DNA from: Spisula solida
Lineage: Eukaryota > Mollusca > Bivalvia > Venerida > Mactridae
DNA: 64,000 bases
NCBI GenBank assembly: GCA_947247005.1
Contig: OX365952.1
Span: 51,254,722 to 51,318,721 of the forward strand
Direction: 5' to 3'
Part shown: positions 37,320 through 48,879 of the stretch, piece by piece
How the letters are laid out: every line of letters begins with the position of its first letter
How positions within the stretch are numbered: position 1 is the stretch's first letter
The notes under the pieces: model-generated
Told to the model about the DNA's origin: nothing
The model's database searches: none
What the model saw: only the letters and a program-made list of their open reading frames with translations
Program-made: the position numbers and the translations under genes

Positions 37320-37540
37320 TTACTGTAAAATCACATATTATCGTGGGTATTACATTTCGTGGATTTTGATAAAAAACATTTTCGCGGGGTCGAACATTCG
37401 TGGATTACAAATGAAAGGGTATACCCATGTTCTGTTTATGTGATATCGATAACTCGAGGTTATTATATTCCGTGGTCAAGTTAAACAACGACATCAACGA
37501 AAATTACCCCCCCCCTCGATAAATAATGATGTTACTGTAA
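37320..37540. mobile_element. ~220-bp TIR repeat (ttactgtaaaatcacat)
   Basis: Left 'ttactgtaaaatcacatattatcg' pairs with right 'cgataaataatgatgttactgtaa'. The inside has 'tcgtgggtattacatttcgtggatttt' and a C9 run. A partial relative is at 19,948-20,150. Confidence 0.65.
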
Positions 37541-38589
37541 TAATCGTACATACTGTAGTAAACGAATATGTGAACATAATAAATCTATGGTTTGATTGAA
37601 AACGCGTGGCATAATAATTACATTAAAGCACACCGTGCACATATAACTACACGGATAACACTTAATATATCACAACTGTCATGTTGCCGATATAAATGAT
37701 GTCATCGACAGATAGTTTCTATCATATGTAATATACAAGTTCTGTACATACTGCCCGACATAGCAAATCAAACATTTTATATTGCACGAATATTGATTCA
37801 GTTTTATAATACGCATACGAGTTTATTCGTTGGATTGTTTCAGAAGTTACTTTAACATACGTTATTTGCATTAGAAAAGTAAATACAGTGTCAGTACTTG
37901 CAAAATAAATGTGACCTAAAATGGACGTTATGAACGTCTTCTCCCTAGCCGTTAGATTAATTAAAATCAAATATACATAATAATTTATTTATTTATTTAG
38001 AAGTAAAGTGCTATGATGTAACATGTATTATTACCTGTAATATATACATTAAATAAAGTAAAGCAAGACAAACTCCAGAATTATTCTCAAGTCTTCATAA
38101 TAATATATACATTGATTTACATAAACCTATTTAAATTTATACATACAAACTCATGTCAGTGTTAATAAACGTGTTCCAGGTTTGCTCGGAATATACTGAC
38201 TACTATTCAAGCAACGTTATCGGCCGAATTATACTTTAAATTATATCAAATTAAAAATTGTCGCCTTTGTCCTATGTAATCGATGATGACTAGTTTTGAC
38301 CCATCCAGTGCCCATCAACATGCGTATTTGATTATGACATGACGTGCATCCTACCACAAAGAGGATTGCTTTAGTGCAACTACAGTGACATTCAAACTGT
38401 ACTGACCTAAAACGCATTAGACCATTTGGCTATCACAACAACCAACAAAAAGGCTGCACAAAAACCCAGTAGCAATGTAACTTCATTACACGAGTAATCG
38501 GTTTATACGAGTATATGTACAACACCACTGACTTTATGACCTGTCAGACTTTGTACGGTGGTCACACGGCACAAATAGCGCTGATGTGA

Positions 38590-38700
38590 CGCAATATTTT
38601 GCACCTATATTTGTGATTCGAACCTGGACTGTACTGCGCCATCGCTTTCCAATGCGAAGTACGAAAACATTAGATCACTCCGCTATCACAATAAGTAAGA
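38590..38700 (-). mobile_element. Decayed tRNA-like SINE head
   Basis: The minus strand carries 'tgatagcggagtgatctaatgttttcg' and 'ccaggttcgaatcac', weak A and B boxes. A related fragment may lie at 38,390-38,450. Low certainty. Confidence 0.4.
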
Positions 38701-39239
38701 ACGATTATACTATTTATGATCGACATGTTTATGGTATGGCATTTGAAATATTTTCGCACTTCATGTTTTTCTACAATTTGATAACACTAGATTCGAACAA
38801 ACCAATATTTCTGCGATGATGAAACAACCAGTAACGAACTTGTACACATTGCCAATAAAGTGTGTTTGTCATATTTTAACAATGCAATGATTCCAGTTCA
38901 ATAATTTTTAATAAAAATTGTAAACCAAAAGACCAAACCATGTAAAATTGTTAAAATCCTCAGGATACGGAAACAACTGAACGATTATCTACGGTTGTAT
39001 GTGCAGTCCTCGGTCCTCGTACACAGATACACAGATACATACAAGATACGTTAATCAAATGTAGTATAATATGCTGTTACAAACATACACCTGTCATATG
39101 TTACAATATGCTGAATATATTTACAACGAAACAAGGAAATCGGGGGAAAATCACATGGATTAAGTGTTTCTAAAACGTAGAAGTCAAAGGGGGCGGTTAC
39201 AAAAGTCCACAGTATTTCCAGAAGGATGTCAGTTGTTGG

Positions 39240-39342
39240 TAGGGCATTGTGCCGTGTGATAGTGGCATATGATGTTTTTATGTTTTCTGTGCTCTGCTCG
39301 TTCAGTGCTACATTCCCTGTCCGATTTTTAATTGTCTTTGTT
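39240..39342 (+). repeat. 53-bp dimer repeat, partial copy
   Basis: 'agggcattgtgccgtgtg...gatgtttttatgttttctgtgctctgctcgttcagtgctacattccctgtccgattttt'. It lies 90 bp before a split MITE copy. Confidence 0.55.
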
Positions 39343-39433
39343 CATTTTTTTTCAGTTGGTATGATCACTGAACCAGTCAGTTGATCCTGTGTAAAATTAT
39401 TCTGCAATTACATGTCTTTCAACGGTTTCACAT

Positions 39434-40160
39434 ATCGCTGGCTTAGAGTACTACTTACGACCTTATAAGACTTGTGCATATTTGAATTCTGCATCTCAAG
39501 GCCTGTGTTCATGAACATCGGAAGTGGTCATGTGCCTTTCAACGATTTAATACTGTTACTTAACGTTTGGGGCTTTAGGCAGCTAAAACTATATAGTTCA
39601 GCAGTTTTACTGTTGTAACTAGGTCTTTCAGCGTAGGCATTCCGCCTTTTGTTTAATGAATCTTTTCCAGCCCTTATACAGTTGGGACTATAGGGGCTGA
39701 TTAATTTTCTTGGTTGGCAGTGTGTTGGGCACTTCTTCGTTTTAGGATTTCTAACAGCTAAAACTAGGCATTATAGTCGTTTTGCTGTGGAAACTGGGTC
39801 ATTCAGCTAGGCGATCAGTCTTTTGGCTGCTGATACTAATAATTTATTATATTTTCGACAGCTTGGACTTGGGCGGATCCTTGCTTGTTTAGTTGGGCAT
39901 TGTGCCTTGTATGTGTTTTATGTTTCCTGTGCTCGGTTGATTCAGTTAGGCATTGTGATTTGTGTGTTTTTAATGTTTTCTGTGCTCGGCTGGTTAAGTT
40001 GAGTGCTGCCTTCCCTGTCTGACTTAATATAATCTTTTTCACCAAACTGAAGTTTAAGAAGCTTGTTTTTCCATTAGTGACTGGTAGTTTTCAGACAGTT
40101 TTTCTTGATTTCTCAAAATATCGATTTTGTACTTACGCCCTTCTTATTCTAAGCCAGCGA
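39434..40160 (+). mobile_element. TIR family MITE-like copy split by a nested insertion
   Basis: Left half 39,434-39,533 (tcgctggcttagag...gaagtggtcatgt) and right half 40,041-40,160 (accaaactgaagttt...ctaagccagcga) join to the family consensus. The 507 bp between them are foreign and end in a 53-bp dimer repeat (39,892-40,038). Confidence 0.75.
39534..40040 (+). mobile_element. 507-bp insertion nested in a MITE
   Basis: It interrupts the family consensus between 'gtcatgt' and 'accaaact'. The left part has repeated 'aaactaggtcattcag' units also seen at 18,720-18,870; the right part is the 53-bp dimer repeat (39,892-40,038). Together these define the unit of that repeat family. Confidence 0.6.
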
Positions 40161-43100
40161 TGTTATGATTTCCTTGAACAACATTACATTTGTCAACATA
40201 AATAATATGTTTACATATTGTACAAATAAGTTTTTCCCTTAAAAAACAATCATTTTATTTTGTTGCAGTGGCTACAGAATATCTAGGTCTATGATATTTC
40301 CATGTAAATAAAGATCTACATTATTACATGCGGCCACGATTTATCTATAGAGGAGCACATGACCTTTCATCAGTCTGGCTCACGAATTAAAAAAAACAAA
40401 AAAGGAAGCATTTTGTAAGAATCTCGTCAACCAGACTAGTTCCATCCAATTTTCATCACTATTTTAATTGGATGTATCTCTACCAAAAGCCGTAGATTCT
40501 GTATCTAATAACAAATAATAACTATTTGTTTTACCCTTTAATTAATAAAAATTAATAAAATACAATGTAGTCTCTTTTTCTCAAACGCTAAAGCGCGGCC
40601 ATGTTTGGTATGGTACGAGTACAATGCCCCGTTTACTTTGAACTATTTGACGTTAATGTAACTTATAACGGCCGGTGTTTGGTTTGAATAGACTACACCC
40701 TTTGCAAATGATGTCACAATCAAATTATATAGCCGATTCTGAAACTAGAATTATGGACTTCATGTACGTACGAGATAATAGACCAAACTTCTGAAACACT
40801 CCTGATAAGTTGGTCGATGCACATATAATGTGCCAATATGCCCTTTTACTATATACACATATGGTATACATCACAGGATGTTTTCAGTGACGTTCATAGC
40901 CACACATTCACTTATCTTATACAGGTTTTGTTTAGCATTTATTTTATTGTCATCTACCACAGCGGTCAGCAGGTTGACCTGATATATACACGTCCTGTGT
41001 CACAGCGGTCAGCAAGTTTTGATGGGTTCAAGTTAGAATCATTATACATGTGTACACATTACAAATTAACATACCTTGTGTAAGTACAGCGTGTCCCAAA
41101 ACAAACAGGCCCTATGTTAAACATCGTAACTTTGTCTCTTTTATCAACATTGCCAATGTGACAGAACATCAAGTGATAAACACAGTTCAAGATACCAGCA
41201 TAATTCTCGTAATTGTGATTATTTAGGCTAATACCCAGAGTTACATGCCGTGTTTTCAATCACGTGTTTCAGTGTATTAGCATACCGTGAACAAGGAATT
41301 TCAGCGTGTTTATAGAGATAGATTTATATGCTAACCCAAAATGTCATCTCAGGTGTCACATAGGCAAGGGTAATGAATCTGACTACAATTGTTCATCCTG
41401 TATTGCAAACAGATTCACTATATGGCTAATGTCCAAGCTATATCTAGACCTCATGTCCTTAGGTATTAGGTCAAATTGCAGCACTTGCGAACTTATCTTG
41501 TTTTTGCTGCTGATTTGTTGTAATAAGTGGTTTATGCTTCTAATAAATGCTGACACACTAAATGACTCTGTTAATTATCTTTGATCTGTTGATTCGGATA
41601 AAAGTTCACCTTATTACCTCTTGCTTTTTACTTAGCTTTTTGTTGATTGTTGTCAATAATAATGAATGTATTTTTGTATTTTGTTTCTTTGTTGATTGTT
41701 AATGGATAAGGTTGCCTGTTTCCCTTTTATTTAGTAATCTCACCATTTTCTCCCCTATTTCATTGCAAAAGTTATTCCATTTTCACAAGATTATCATCAC
41801 CCCTATGACTTCACAACCTTGTTATCTTGAACGGTTAGACTACAATGTCTTATCTGATGATGACTTTTCAAGAAAAGTCAGCACAATTAACAGGAAATGA
41901 CGTCAATTCCTTTTTTTAAAGCAAACCCTATTTACAAGTACCTATTTTAAAATGAGGGATCACTTTTATACACTTTAAAAAAATATCATTTTGCAGTCAA
42001 ATTCATTAAAAATTAAGTAATTTATGAGGGTTTTAGGTAGGTCCCCGTCTAACCAATCAGTTATAATTTCTAGGCTTTCTTACACCACAGTGCAATTCGG
42101 TGATTCCTCTAATTACTGCCAAAGAGGGCAATAAAAACGCACACTTTTGAAAAGCCAACCTGTGCATAAGTATAACTGACATGGAGATGATCTGATTGCA
42201 TATTTCTTACAACAAAAGGTTTTTAAATTGTCTGGACATTTCAAAGACAATTTGAACGTAGGATTTTAGATATACCCTTTGTGATATGACTCATGTGTAT
42301 AGATTATCGCTTCGTCAAATATCCTTATACGCTAGTTTTTCAAAAGTGGGCGTTTCTATTGCCAAATCAGGAAATTTTCGCAGCAAAATTTCCCGAACGG
42401 GCAAGTAAATAGGGGAAGCACCCAACTGCCCGATCGGGCAATTTCCTCCACTGTTCAGAGGGCAAGAAATCTGCTGAAATGGGACCAATGTGCACAAACA
42501 AACAAGGGGCACGTGCTGACTTACGTTTGCATAATATTTGAATATTATAGCTCCAATGGTTTTGTGTTACTAGCGATATAAGCAATTTGACGCCATTTCA
42601 AGGGCCACAACCGTGCAATTTATTTTTAAGTTACAAGCAATACTATATTTTAGGACGGACGGACGGTCACTCCGACGGAACCTTTGGGGATTTTGCCTTG
42701 TTTCTCTTGTTTGGATGCAGCCCACAAGTATTATTTTGCACCACACAAGTGACAGAATGAATAAAATGTAAACACTAGTACGTTAAGGGTTTCTGTTTGG
42801 CTGACTATGTTCCTAAATAGCTTGGGGATAAAAACCAATCCGTCCTGTTAACACCATGGACCACGAGCTTGTTTCCCGTCAAAATCATTTTTAAGGAAAT
42901 CAATTTTAATATCAACAATTGCAAAAGCATTTGGATTCAGATGAAGTCAAATTTTGTATTTTCCAAATTACCTCCCTTTGAATTAAAATAGCAGCATCTT
43001 TACCATTTCGTTTGTGACCTACTGTTAACATAAATACGAGTGATGATCCATATATAACGAGAAATGCTTATAATTTTGTTATGATCCGTTAGATTTTACT

Positions 43101-43437
43101 CAAACGTTGGCTGGTAGTAATTACATACATTATATTAGCAATTTTTCCCTGAATGTTCATGATTACAGCGACATCTTGCTTACATCTATGGTTGCTAACC
43201 CTCGATACGCCAAGTCGGGCATTTTTCGGAGGTTTCACCGTTTTCACGCACGTAAATTTAAACCCTTACAGTTTTCATGTAAGCAACAGCAATGTGATAA
43301 CAATTGGTACTTGGGGTCACCTAAGACTCGCCTGACTGATGATGATGTCATGCACGGGTTGTGTTGCCATTCGTTACGTCACGCGCGTGGTATCTTTCGG
43401 TGATAGCAAAAATTACAGATGACAAAAAGTTACAATA

Positions 43438-44247
43438 AAGTGTAGCAGGAATGGTATTTTTCATCTGCTATCATCTTATTGTTAAACTTATCAGGTTAGT
43501 ATATACAACCAATACATTTATTGATTGGCCTCAATTGTCTCCTACAGTGATAGTACTTCAGTACTTTGATTTTTAGTGTGTTACACAAACACTGGTCAAT
43601 CAACCCTTACAATACACTTGTGTGTAGTATAGCCACTGTTTAACATGAAACATGGTCATGATAGATGCCTGCTTCTCTTTTTCATGGTTATCATGTGAAT
43701 TTGGTGATTCCCATGATACATGGTGCATAATTTGGCTTTGGCGGGAAGTTTCCCTATATAAGACGTAATTGTCTATAAACTATTGCCTTTCATTTTAGAC
43801 GTTCAAGGTATTGTTTACCTGTCTTGTTGGCTGGCCATAATTTTTAGTCCGAGTTCATGATTTAACCATTTATTCTTAAATATTTCTATAATTATTTAGC
43901 TGGGTTACTTTAGAGCACCAAACTGCATTCATTTAACTTTAAATCAACCATAATTGTCATTATTGTCATTTGCTATTTGTGAATATGTAGTCATTTTATA
44001 AGAATACAACAGCAATTAAATTGAATAACTTATAACATTGATCTGTTTTATATTGAAGTAAACAAAGGAAAGCCTCAATAATAGACCCACCAATTTAGAC
44101 TTAAGTCTTTGTATTGAGTTGGTCTCATTATTGAGGTTGTCTTTAAAGAGTTTTATACAAGTGTCATTTGGAACACATACACAGACAAACATAAAAGGAT
44201 CAAAACCACAATCGAACCTGGGTTAAAACGGCTCCTGTTACAAAAGT
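43438..44247. other. 810-base block present only in duplication copy A
   Basis: The block is bordered on both sides by 'gttacaa' (43430s and about 44238); copy B reads straight across with 'gtttcaataaaatattt'. It is either an insertion in A or a short-homology deletion in B. It contains an imperfect stem-loop at 44073-44139 (CCTCAATAATAGACC pairing with GGTCTCATTATTGAGG) and no convincing ORF. Confidence 0.6.
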
Positions 44248-45146
44248 ATTTAGTTTTGAAGAAAACAAGTAATAATAAAATTGTGCATGATATTTAGTAA
44301 ACATTTCGTGATCAGTTCATGTCTAAAGCTTCTATTTGTGAACATAATAACGTATTAAAATGGACTGGAAAAATGCTAGATATCTAACGCAAAGTGGACG
44401 TAACGTGACGTCATCGTCAGCACTACGCACGAAAATGTTGGATGTTTCGAATGAAATTCATAAGGATGACTATCATGAGACTTTTTTCAACTTTGAATGG
44501 CATCGGCGAAGACGTATAAATATTGAAGGGTGATAATCTGAAAAGTTGTAAAAAATTAATACAGTAAGGATGGAAGAAAAATCTTGAATAACGTTAAAAG
44601 GTGCAAAAATGACGTTTATAGGTCGGCAAAAATGTTCCAAAACAATTTATTTTTCGATATATTTGAAAACTATGTCGTGTGTTTTCTACTAATACATGTA
44701 TATGTATTAACCACCACATAAAATATTTTTAGAAAATACTCAGTAATAACAAAATTATAAGCATTTTCTCGTTATATATAAATCACCCCTCGTAGTTTAT
44801 TTCCTCAATGGAATATGTTAGCTATAGCTCACTTCATACTAATTTCGCCAAGAAACCAAACCTTAAAGAAAATATCTGAATTTTCTCAAACCATTTTGTG
44901 GCCCTGTATTAATCATTGATGACTTACACCAATCTCACCATGTTTGTGGCAACCTTTTAGATAATGAGATGTAAAAGTTGAGGTATGAATGGAAATCTTA
45001 TAAGCTTCCCTTTATGATGAGTATATTTTACTGACCCCCGTGTGCAAGTACAAACAAGTCAAAGAACATTTATAAATCGAAACTACACCAAGATAGATCG
45101 ATTGAAGAAAATTGTATTCACTCTGTAAATCTACAGACAATTCAAT

Positions 45147-45419
45147 GGGTGGTATTCAATATTGATCTTACTTGACTGAAAGATAAGGACAACCAATCAG
45201 ATCACACCATATTAAACTTTTGGTCAGTAACATGCGATACGATTGGCTATCCTTACAGTACTAGTACAGAGTTGGTAATCAATATTGATCTTACTTGACT
45301 TAACGATAAGGACAACCCCAATTAGATCACACCATATTAAATTCTTGGTCAGTAACAGGCGATATGATTGGCTAATTATTATTCTCCAATTATATAAGAT
45401 CAATATGAAATACCACCCC
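45147..45419. mobile_element. 273-bp TIR element just 3' of C1q copy A
   Basis: 'gggtggtattcaatattgatctta' inverts to 'taagatcaatatgaaataccacccc'. The interior is a ~135-bp imperfect dimer ('gataaggacaacc..ttagatcacaccatattaaa..tggtcagtaaca'). It starts 11 bases beyond the stop codon, so the C1q 3' UTR probably includes it. Confidence 0.75.
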
Positions 45420-45430
45420 ATTTGTAAGAT

Positions 45431-47187
45431 TTAAAACAGTTTCCAGCCAGCAAATGACGTATTTTGAGAAGCGTAAAAATACACATCGCAATCGTCGCCA
45501 TTTATCCTTCTAATAAATACAGAATCGCCAGCAAGTACGTTAGAAACAATTAAACCAGTGCCTTGTATCATCATGTCCGAGCTTTCACCGTCAGCAACTA
45601 CACTTCCCCTTACGTGACCATTTATCATAATTTGCGTCGTATACCAAACTTTAAAAGCGAAGGCAGACCATGTAAACACGTACGTGCCGGTGACAGGGAC
45701 CACGTATATACCAGAGCTTGTATCGTATCCATCACCCAAGTCAAGGTCTTCAACTTTAAATATGAGCTTTTCATAATTGTGTAAGCAACGATTGTCTATC
45801 GAGTGAGCGTAGAACGCAACTTTCTGGGTGGAAGCCACTGAAACAATGTATATAAGAGTATAAGTATACAGACTACAATCAAAGACCTAGGGTAACACTG
45901 TGGCCGAGGGTATAGCGCTCTTGGCTATGTATAGAGTGATCCCTGGTTCGATTCTAGACCGGGCGATTGGTCATTTCTAAAACTAGTTTCTGTGTTTCCC
46001 TCTCAACAATAGATAAACTGGTTGGCAGCCTAGAGCTATTATCGCGTGTATCGGTGCTGTACGCCGGACATCTAAAGGACCAAGGAGTCTATTAGACGAG
46101 AGCTATGACATCCCACAAAGATTCAATGTATCAAACTACTGTCTATTTCATGGTAATACTTAGAATATCTCAGTAGTTCGCAAGCAAGCAAACAAACGAT
46201 CACGGATCCATAATTATGTACTTTTCCTTTTTTTATCTGTCCTCCATGTTTGGTTCAAATGAGGCATATGTTTGTATCTAACACTGGGTATGGTTATTCT
46301 TATTATTAACTACAACGTATTTAGTATTGGAAGAAACATTGTCGAAACCCAAGAAAAGAAAGACGAAACATGTGATGTAATACTAGTATTAGGACATGTC
46401 GCTGGATTAGAATTAGAAGCTCGTAAGTACTACCTATTACCTTATAAGACTCATGCATATTTAAAATCTACATCACGGGGCGCTTCTTATGAACCTATTT
46501 TCATGAAAATCGGACTAAGTCATCTTGACAATTAAAAAGCATATTTTTTCAAAAGTAAAGAGTAGTTTTTTAAACAGTTTTTTCTTGTTGAATTTGTACT
46601 TACGACCAACTAATTCTGAGCCGGCGATGTATATTCTCAATGAACAACATACAGATGGTTTATAGGAAATACTTTGCCGACCGAGAGTTTCGTTTATTAG
46701 CTTGTCCAGGGTTACTGAGTTAACAGTTTAAAGAGACTAGTCACTTACTTCATATGTTTCGTTTACACAAACTGTAGGCGTACTTACATGGTAATGCCAG
46801 TCTGCGCAGTGGCTTCTTCTGGAGACGGATCTGCTTGTCATTGTGCTGGATAGACGAATGTTCTCGTTCACGACCATCCCCACTCACAACTTGCTGGTCA
46901 TCTTCACTCTCTGGTTTGATGCGCTCGTCGACGTCCTCATGGTGCGCTTCATGTAATCGTTCTATCGCATTCTCTAAAACTTCAACACGGTTTTTGAGAA
47001 GATCGTTTTCATTTTGAACAGTTTCCAACTTCTCGCGCTGTTCACGAATCAAACTCTCATATTGTGACAATGTTTCAGTCTGTAGGGTTATAATGCGTTC
47101 TAACTCATTCAAACGTTCATCAACAGTTAGTCCATACACGAACCGGACGGTAAGTAAACACAGAACAGCTAAACATGATTTCACCAT
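45431..47187 (-). CDS. C1q-domain protein with N-terminal coiled coil, copy A
   Basis: Two exons: 47187-46788 (400 nt, donor CCAT|GTAAGT) and 45837-45431 (407 nt, acceptor TTTCAG), joined in phase 1, giving 268 residues. Residues 1-19 are a signal peptide (MVKSCLAVLCLLTVRFVYG). About 20-80 is a leucine-heptad coiled coil, followed by an acidic and polar linker. About 136-268 is a C1q/TNF-like globular domain with the expected FYA start, G-T-Y-V-F-T-W core strand, L-A-G-D-S-V-F-I and closing F-A-G-W-K-L-F. There is no collagen Gly-X-Y stretch, so trimerisation probably uses the coiled coil. Bivalve C1q-domain proteins are secreted lectin-like recognition proteins that bind microbial surfaces or other ligands; that role here is inferred from the family. 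The intron (46787-45838) contains a tRNA-derived SINE and a TIR element. A near-identical paralogue lies at 55,506-57,170. Confidence 0.88.
45895..46110 (+). mobile_element. tRNA-derived SINE, family 3, C1q intron copy A
   Basis: 'actgtggccgagggtatagcgctcttgg' (Ser/Leu-type A box) and 'ccctggttcgattctagaccgggc' (B box), then a tail 'ttggtcatttctaaaactagtttctgtg...aaactggttggcagcc'. The tRNA part cannot fold as a normal tRNA. Confidence 0.65.
46399..46627 (+). mobile_element. TIR family MITE-like copy in C1q intron, copy A
   Basis: TIRs tcgctggattagaattagaagc and actaattctgagccggcga. The orthologous insertion in copy B is at 56,402-56,610, so it predates the duplication. Confidence 0.7.
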
Positions 47188-47624
47188 ATTTTGTATAAAG
47201 GTGAGGAAATGTAATATTTCGTTGCGCTACAGAAATTAACACCAAAAGTTTTTAATATAACAAACGAGGGTTGTTAAGTATTTTCTTAGATAACCTTCTT
47301 ATTTGATAACCATAGTACATGCATTTAACTTAACCCAGTAATAGTTTCTTCTAACAAATGACTCGCATAGTTTGAGTTTGAAAAGTATATGCGCCGTTTG
47401 CGCTATGCGAGTCGCACTATCACAGCACACAGCAACACATTTCACAGTGTCTACATTTAAAATGCTACAGCAGACGAAATGACAAATTGTCTCGGCTTGA
47501 CGGACAGAAAGGCACAGTTCTAAGCGTCGTTAGCAGTTTTAGTTGAGCGAGCCTTCCAGGAGGAACCTCAGCATGGTAGCAGTTTATCGCATTCTGACCA
47601 ACAACTTTGGTTTTCTGAACTTAC

Positions 47625-47671
47625 CTGATGTTATTGTACCATCATCGATGCATCTTCTATTCTGGGGTTTC
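47625..47671 (-). other. Candidate 5' non-coding exon of C1q gene, copy A
   Basis: On the minus strand, upstream of the C1q start codon, a short segment is bounded by an acceptor-like TTAACAG and a strong donor (CATCAG|GTAAGT, GT at 47624-47623). It contains short ATG-started frames that stop at once. A matching acceptor for the coding exon would be the TTTCTGTAG at about 47230. The donor is kept in copy B (exon end 57603). If real, transcription starts above 47.67 kb and the C1q gene has three exons. Not provable without RNA data. Confidence 0.3.
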
Positions 47672-47768
47672 TGTTAAGTAAAAAACTTTAAACGACAATG
47701 ACGTCACGGTAGTGGTTGCGGTTATACCTGGATCATTGGATAGCGTAGTTTGGTTTAATCGGGCCGCT

Positions 47769-47862
47769 TGCCGGACGGACATCGGCCGGTCATCGGGGGT
47801 GGTCGGGGTATTTTAAGTCTCTATTGACATACGCATTGCTACTCATCGGCCGGCGGCTGCAC
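47769..47862. repeat. GC-rich block with CGGCCGG motifs, copy A
   Basis: 'gccggacggacatcggccggtcatcggggg' and, 60 bp on, 'ctcatcggccggcggc'. Unusually GC-rich for this window. The copy B equivalent at 60,895-60,985 begins exactly where the LINE ends. Confidence 0.5.
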
Positions 47863-48243
47863 ATAGTCTAGACATCGTGTACACATCGGATACACACACA
47901 TCGTCCTGTGTCCGGGTGAAGTTTTGCGTTATAATTTTATGTCAAATGTATTGTTTCATGCATGTGTTCTGCACTCTTATCCGAAAGGCTGTAGTTCACT
48001 ATGTTGTTGTTTGTATTTCTATGTGATAATAAATATTGAAATTATAAAACAAGAATTTGGTAAACATCCCACATATTAATGCCACTGATAGCGCATTTTA
48101 ACACAGTTTTTGTATAATTGTTGATTCTAATTAGACTATGCCAATTTGAGGTTATCAATCTTGTGTGTCGCTCGGTCACTGGTCATGTCTCTATCTGGTA
48201 GCAACGTTATTCGATTTATAAAGTACACAGTGTATAAACGAGT

Positions 48244-48467
48244 CAACTTCCGCTTATCGCAATAAGTCGTACACGTTGACTTGTAAAATAAACTCTCAAC
48301 AAATCACACAGTAACCGGAAGAAACAGGTGTCTTTGCTCGCAATAAGACATACCAGTTTAATTGTATTGTCTCTCAATAAGTCATACAGTCACCGGAAGT
48401 TACAGGTGCGTTTGCTCGAATTAAGTCATACATGTTGAATTGTATTGTCTGCCATTAAGTCATACAG
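48244..48467. repeat. Three degenerate ~77-bp tandem units, copy A
   Basis: Units share 'caccggaagttacaggtgcgtttgctcg', 'aataagtcatacag' and 'ttgtattgtct' blocks. The last unit ends exactly at the CATACAG that could serve as acceptor for the cysteine-rich ORF. The same array is present in copy B at about 61,364-61,588. Confidence 0.65.
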
Positions 48468-48709
48468 TGATTTGGTTTTTATGCTGTGGAGTAAGGTGCT
48501 TTGGTATCATTCCTAAACGTCCAAACCCGCAAATGCCAACAAATTGTCAATATTTAATGACCGGATTCTGTCCACTTCATTGTAAGGACATGTTGGTGGT
48601 CTACCGGTGTTACGACGCTGTTGATGGTGTTTGTTATAAAAGGGAAACAACCGTGTTTATAAACACTCCTATGCTAGAAACAGTTACCCTCCGGAAATGT
48701 TGGGATTAA
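48440..48709 (+). CDS. Cysteine-rich small ORF or terminal exon, copy A
   Basis: An 89-codon open frame with ten cysteines (pattern ...CC..C...C...C..C...C...C...C), ending in R-K-C-W-D and TAA, followed after about 90 bases by AATAAA (48796). It lies downstream of, and points away from, the start of the minus-strand C1q gene. It has no ATG of its own at the front; likely entry is by splicing, for example at CATACAG|TG (48467) or GGAGTAAG|G (about 48494), so it would be the last exon of a gene whose upstream exons I could not find. No family recognised. Copy B differs by two bases, both changing a residue. It could also be a chance ORF in conserved duplicated DNA; the poly(A) signal and cysteine density argue mildly against that. 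Confidence 0.35.
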   Translation: MYCLPLSHTVIWFLCCGVRCFGIIPKRPNPQMPTNCQYLMTGFCPLHCKDMLVVYRCYDAVDGVCYKRETTVFINTPMLETVTLRKCWD

Positions 48710-48879
48710 TGTAATGGACATTTAAATATAGGAAAGCGAACAATATAAACTATGTAATTCAGTTGACATAATTATGGATACAACATGATGAGTAAGTTAA
48801 ATAAAGTGGTGGATTTAATACTAGTACTAGTAGACGTTGGGACGTAACGTGATCTACAATCAGTCTGGTTGATGTATAG

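Larger units (their letters stand above)
33853..43246. other. Gene-free, repeat-dominated stretch
   Basis: Contains the SINEs, TIR repeats and dispersed repeats listed separately. At 41,086 'acagcgtgtcccaaaacaaacagg' looks like a mariner-type end without a visible partner. The 41,306-41,584 ORF has some cysteines but no recognised domain. 42,645-42,720 has a 'ggacggacggacggtcactccgacgg' block. No splice-bounded gene found. Confidence 0.5.

Noticed and set aside
41306..41900. Consecutive plus-strand ORFs with cysteines as the front of a LINE protein
   Set aside because: Cysteine spacing gives only a vague zinc-finger impression, and no endonuclease or RT follows. Not enough to call.
45563..45859. 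Plus-strand ORF opposite the C1q domain (also at 55,638-55,859)
   Set aside because: Antisense shadow of the C1q coding exon.
46835..47017. Plus-strand Ser/Cys-rich ORF (also at 56,818-57,000)
   Set aside because: It is the antisense of the conserved C1q coiled-coil exon, open only because of that exon's composition.
48440..48500. Signal peptide at the start of the Cys-rich ORF in copy A
   Set aside because: Copy A has no ATG there, and the hydrophobic stretch is short and broken by Arg and Cys. Splicing into the exon seems likelier.
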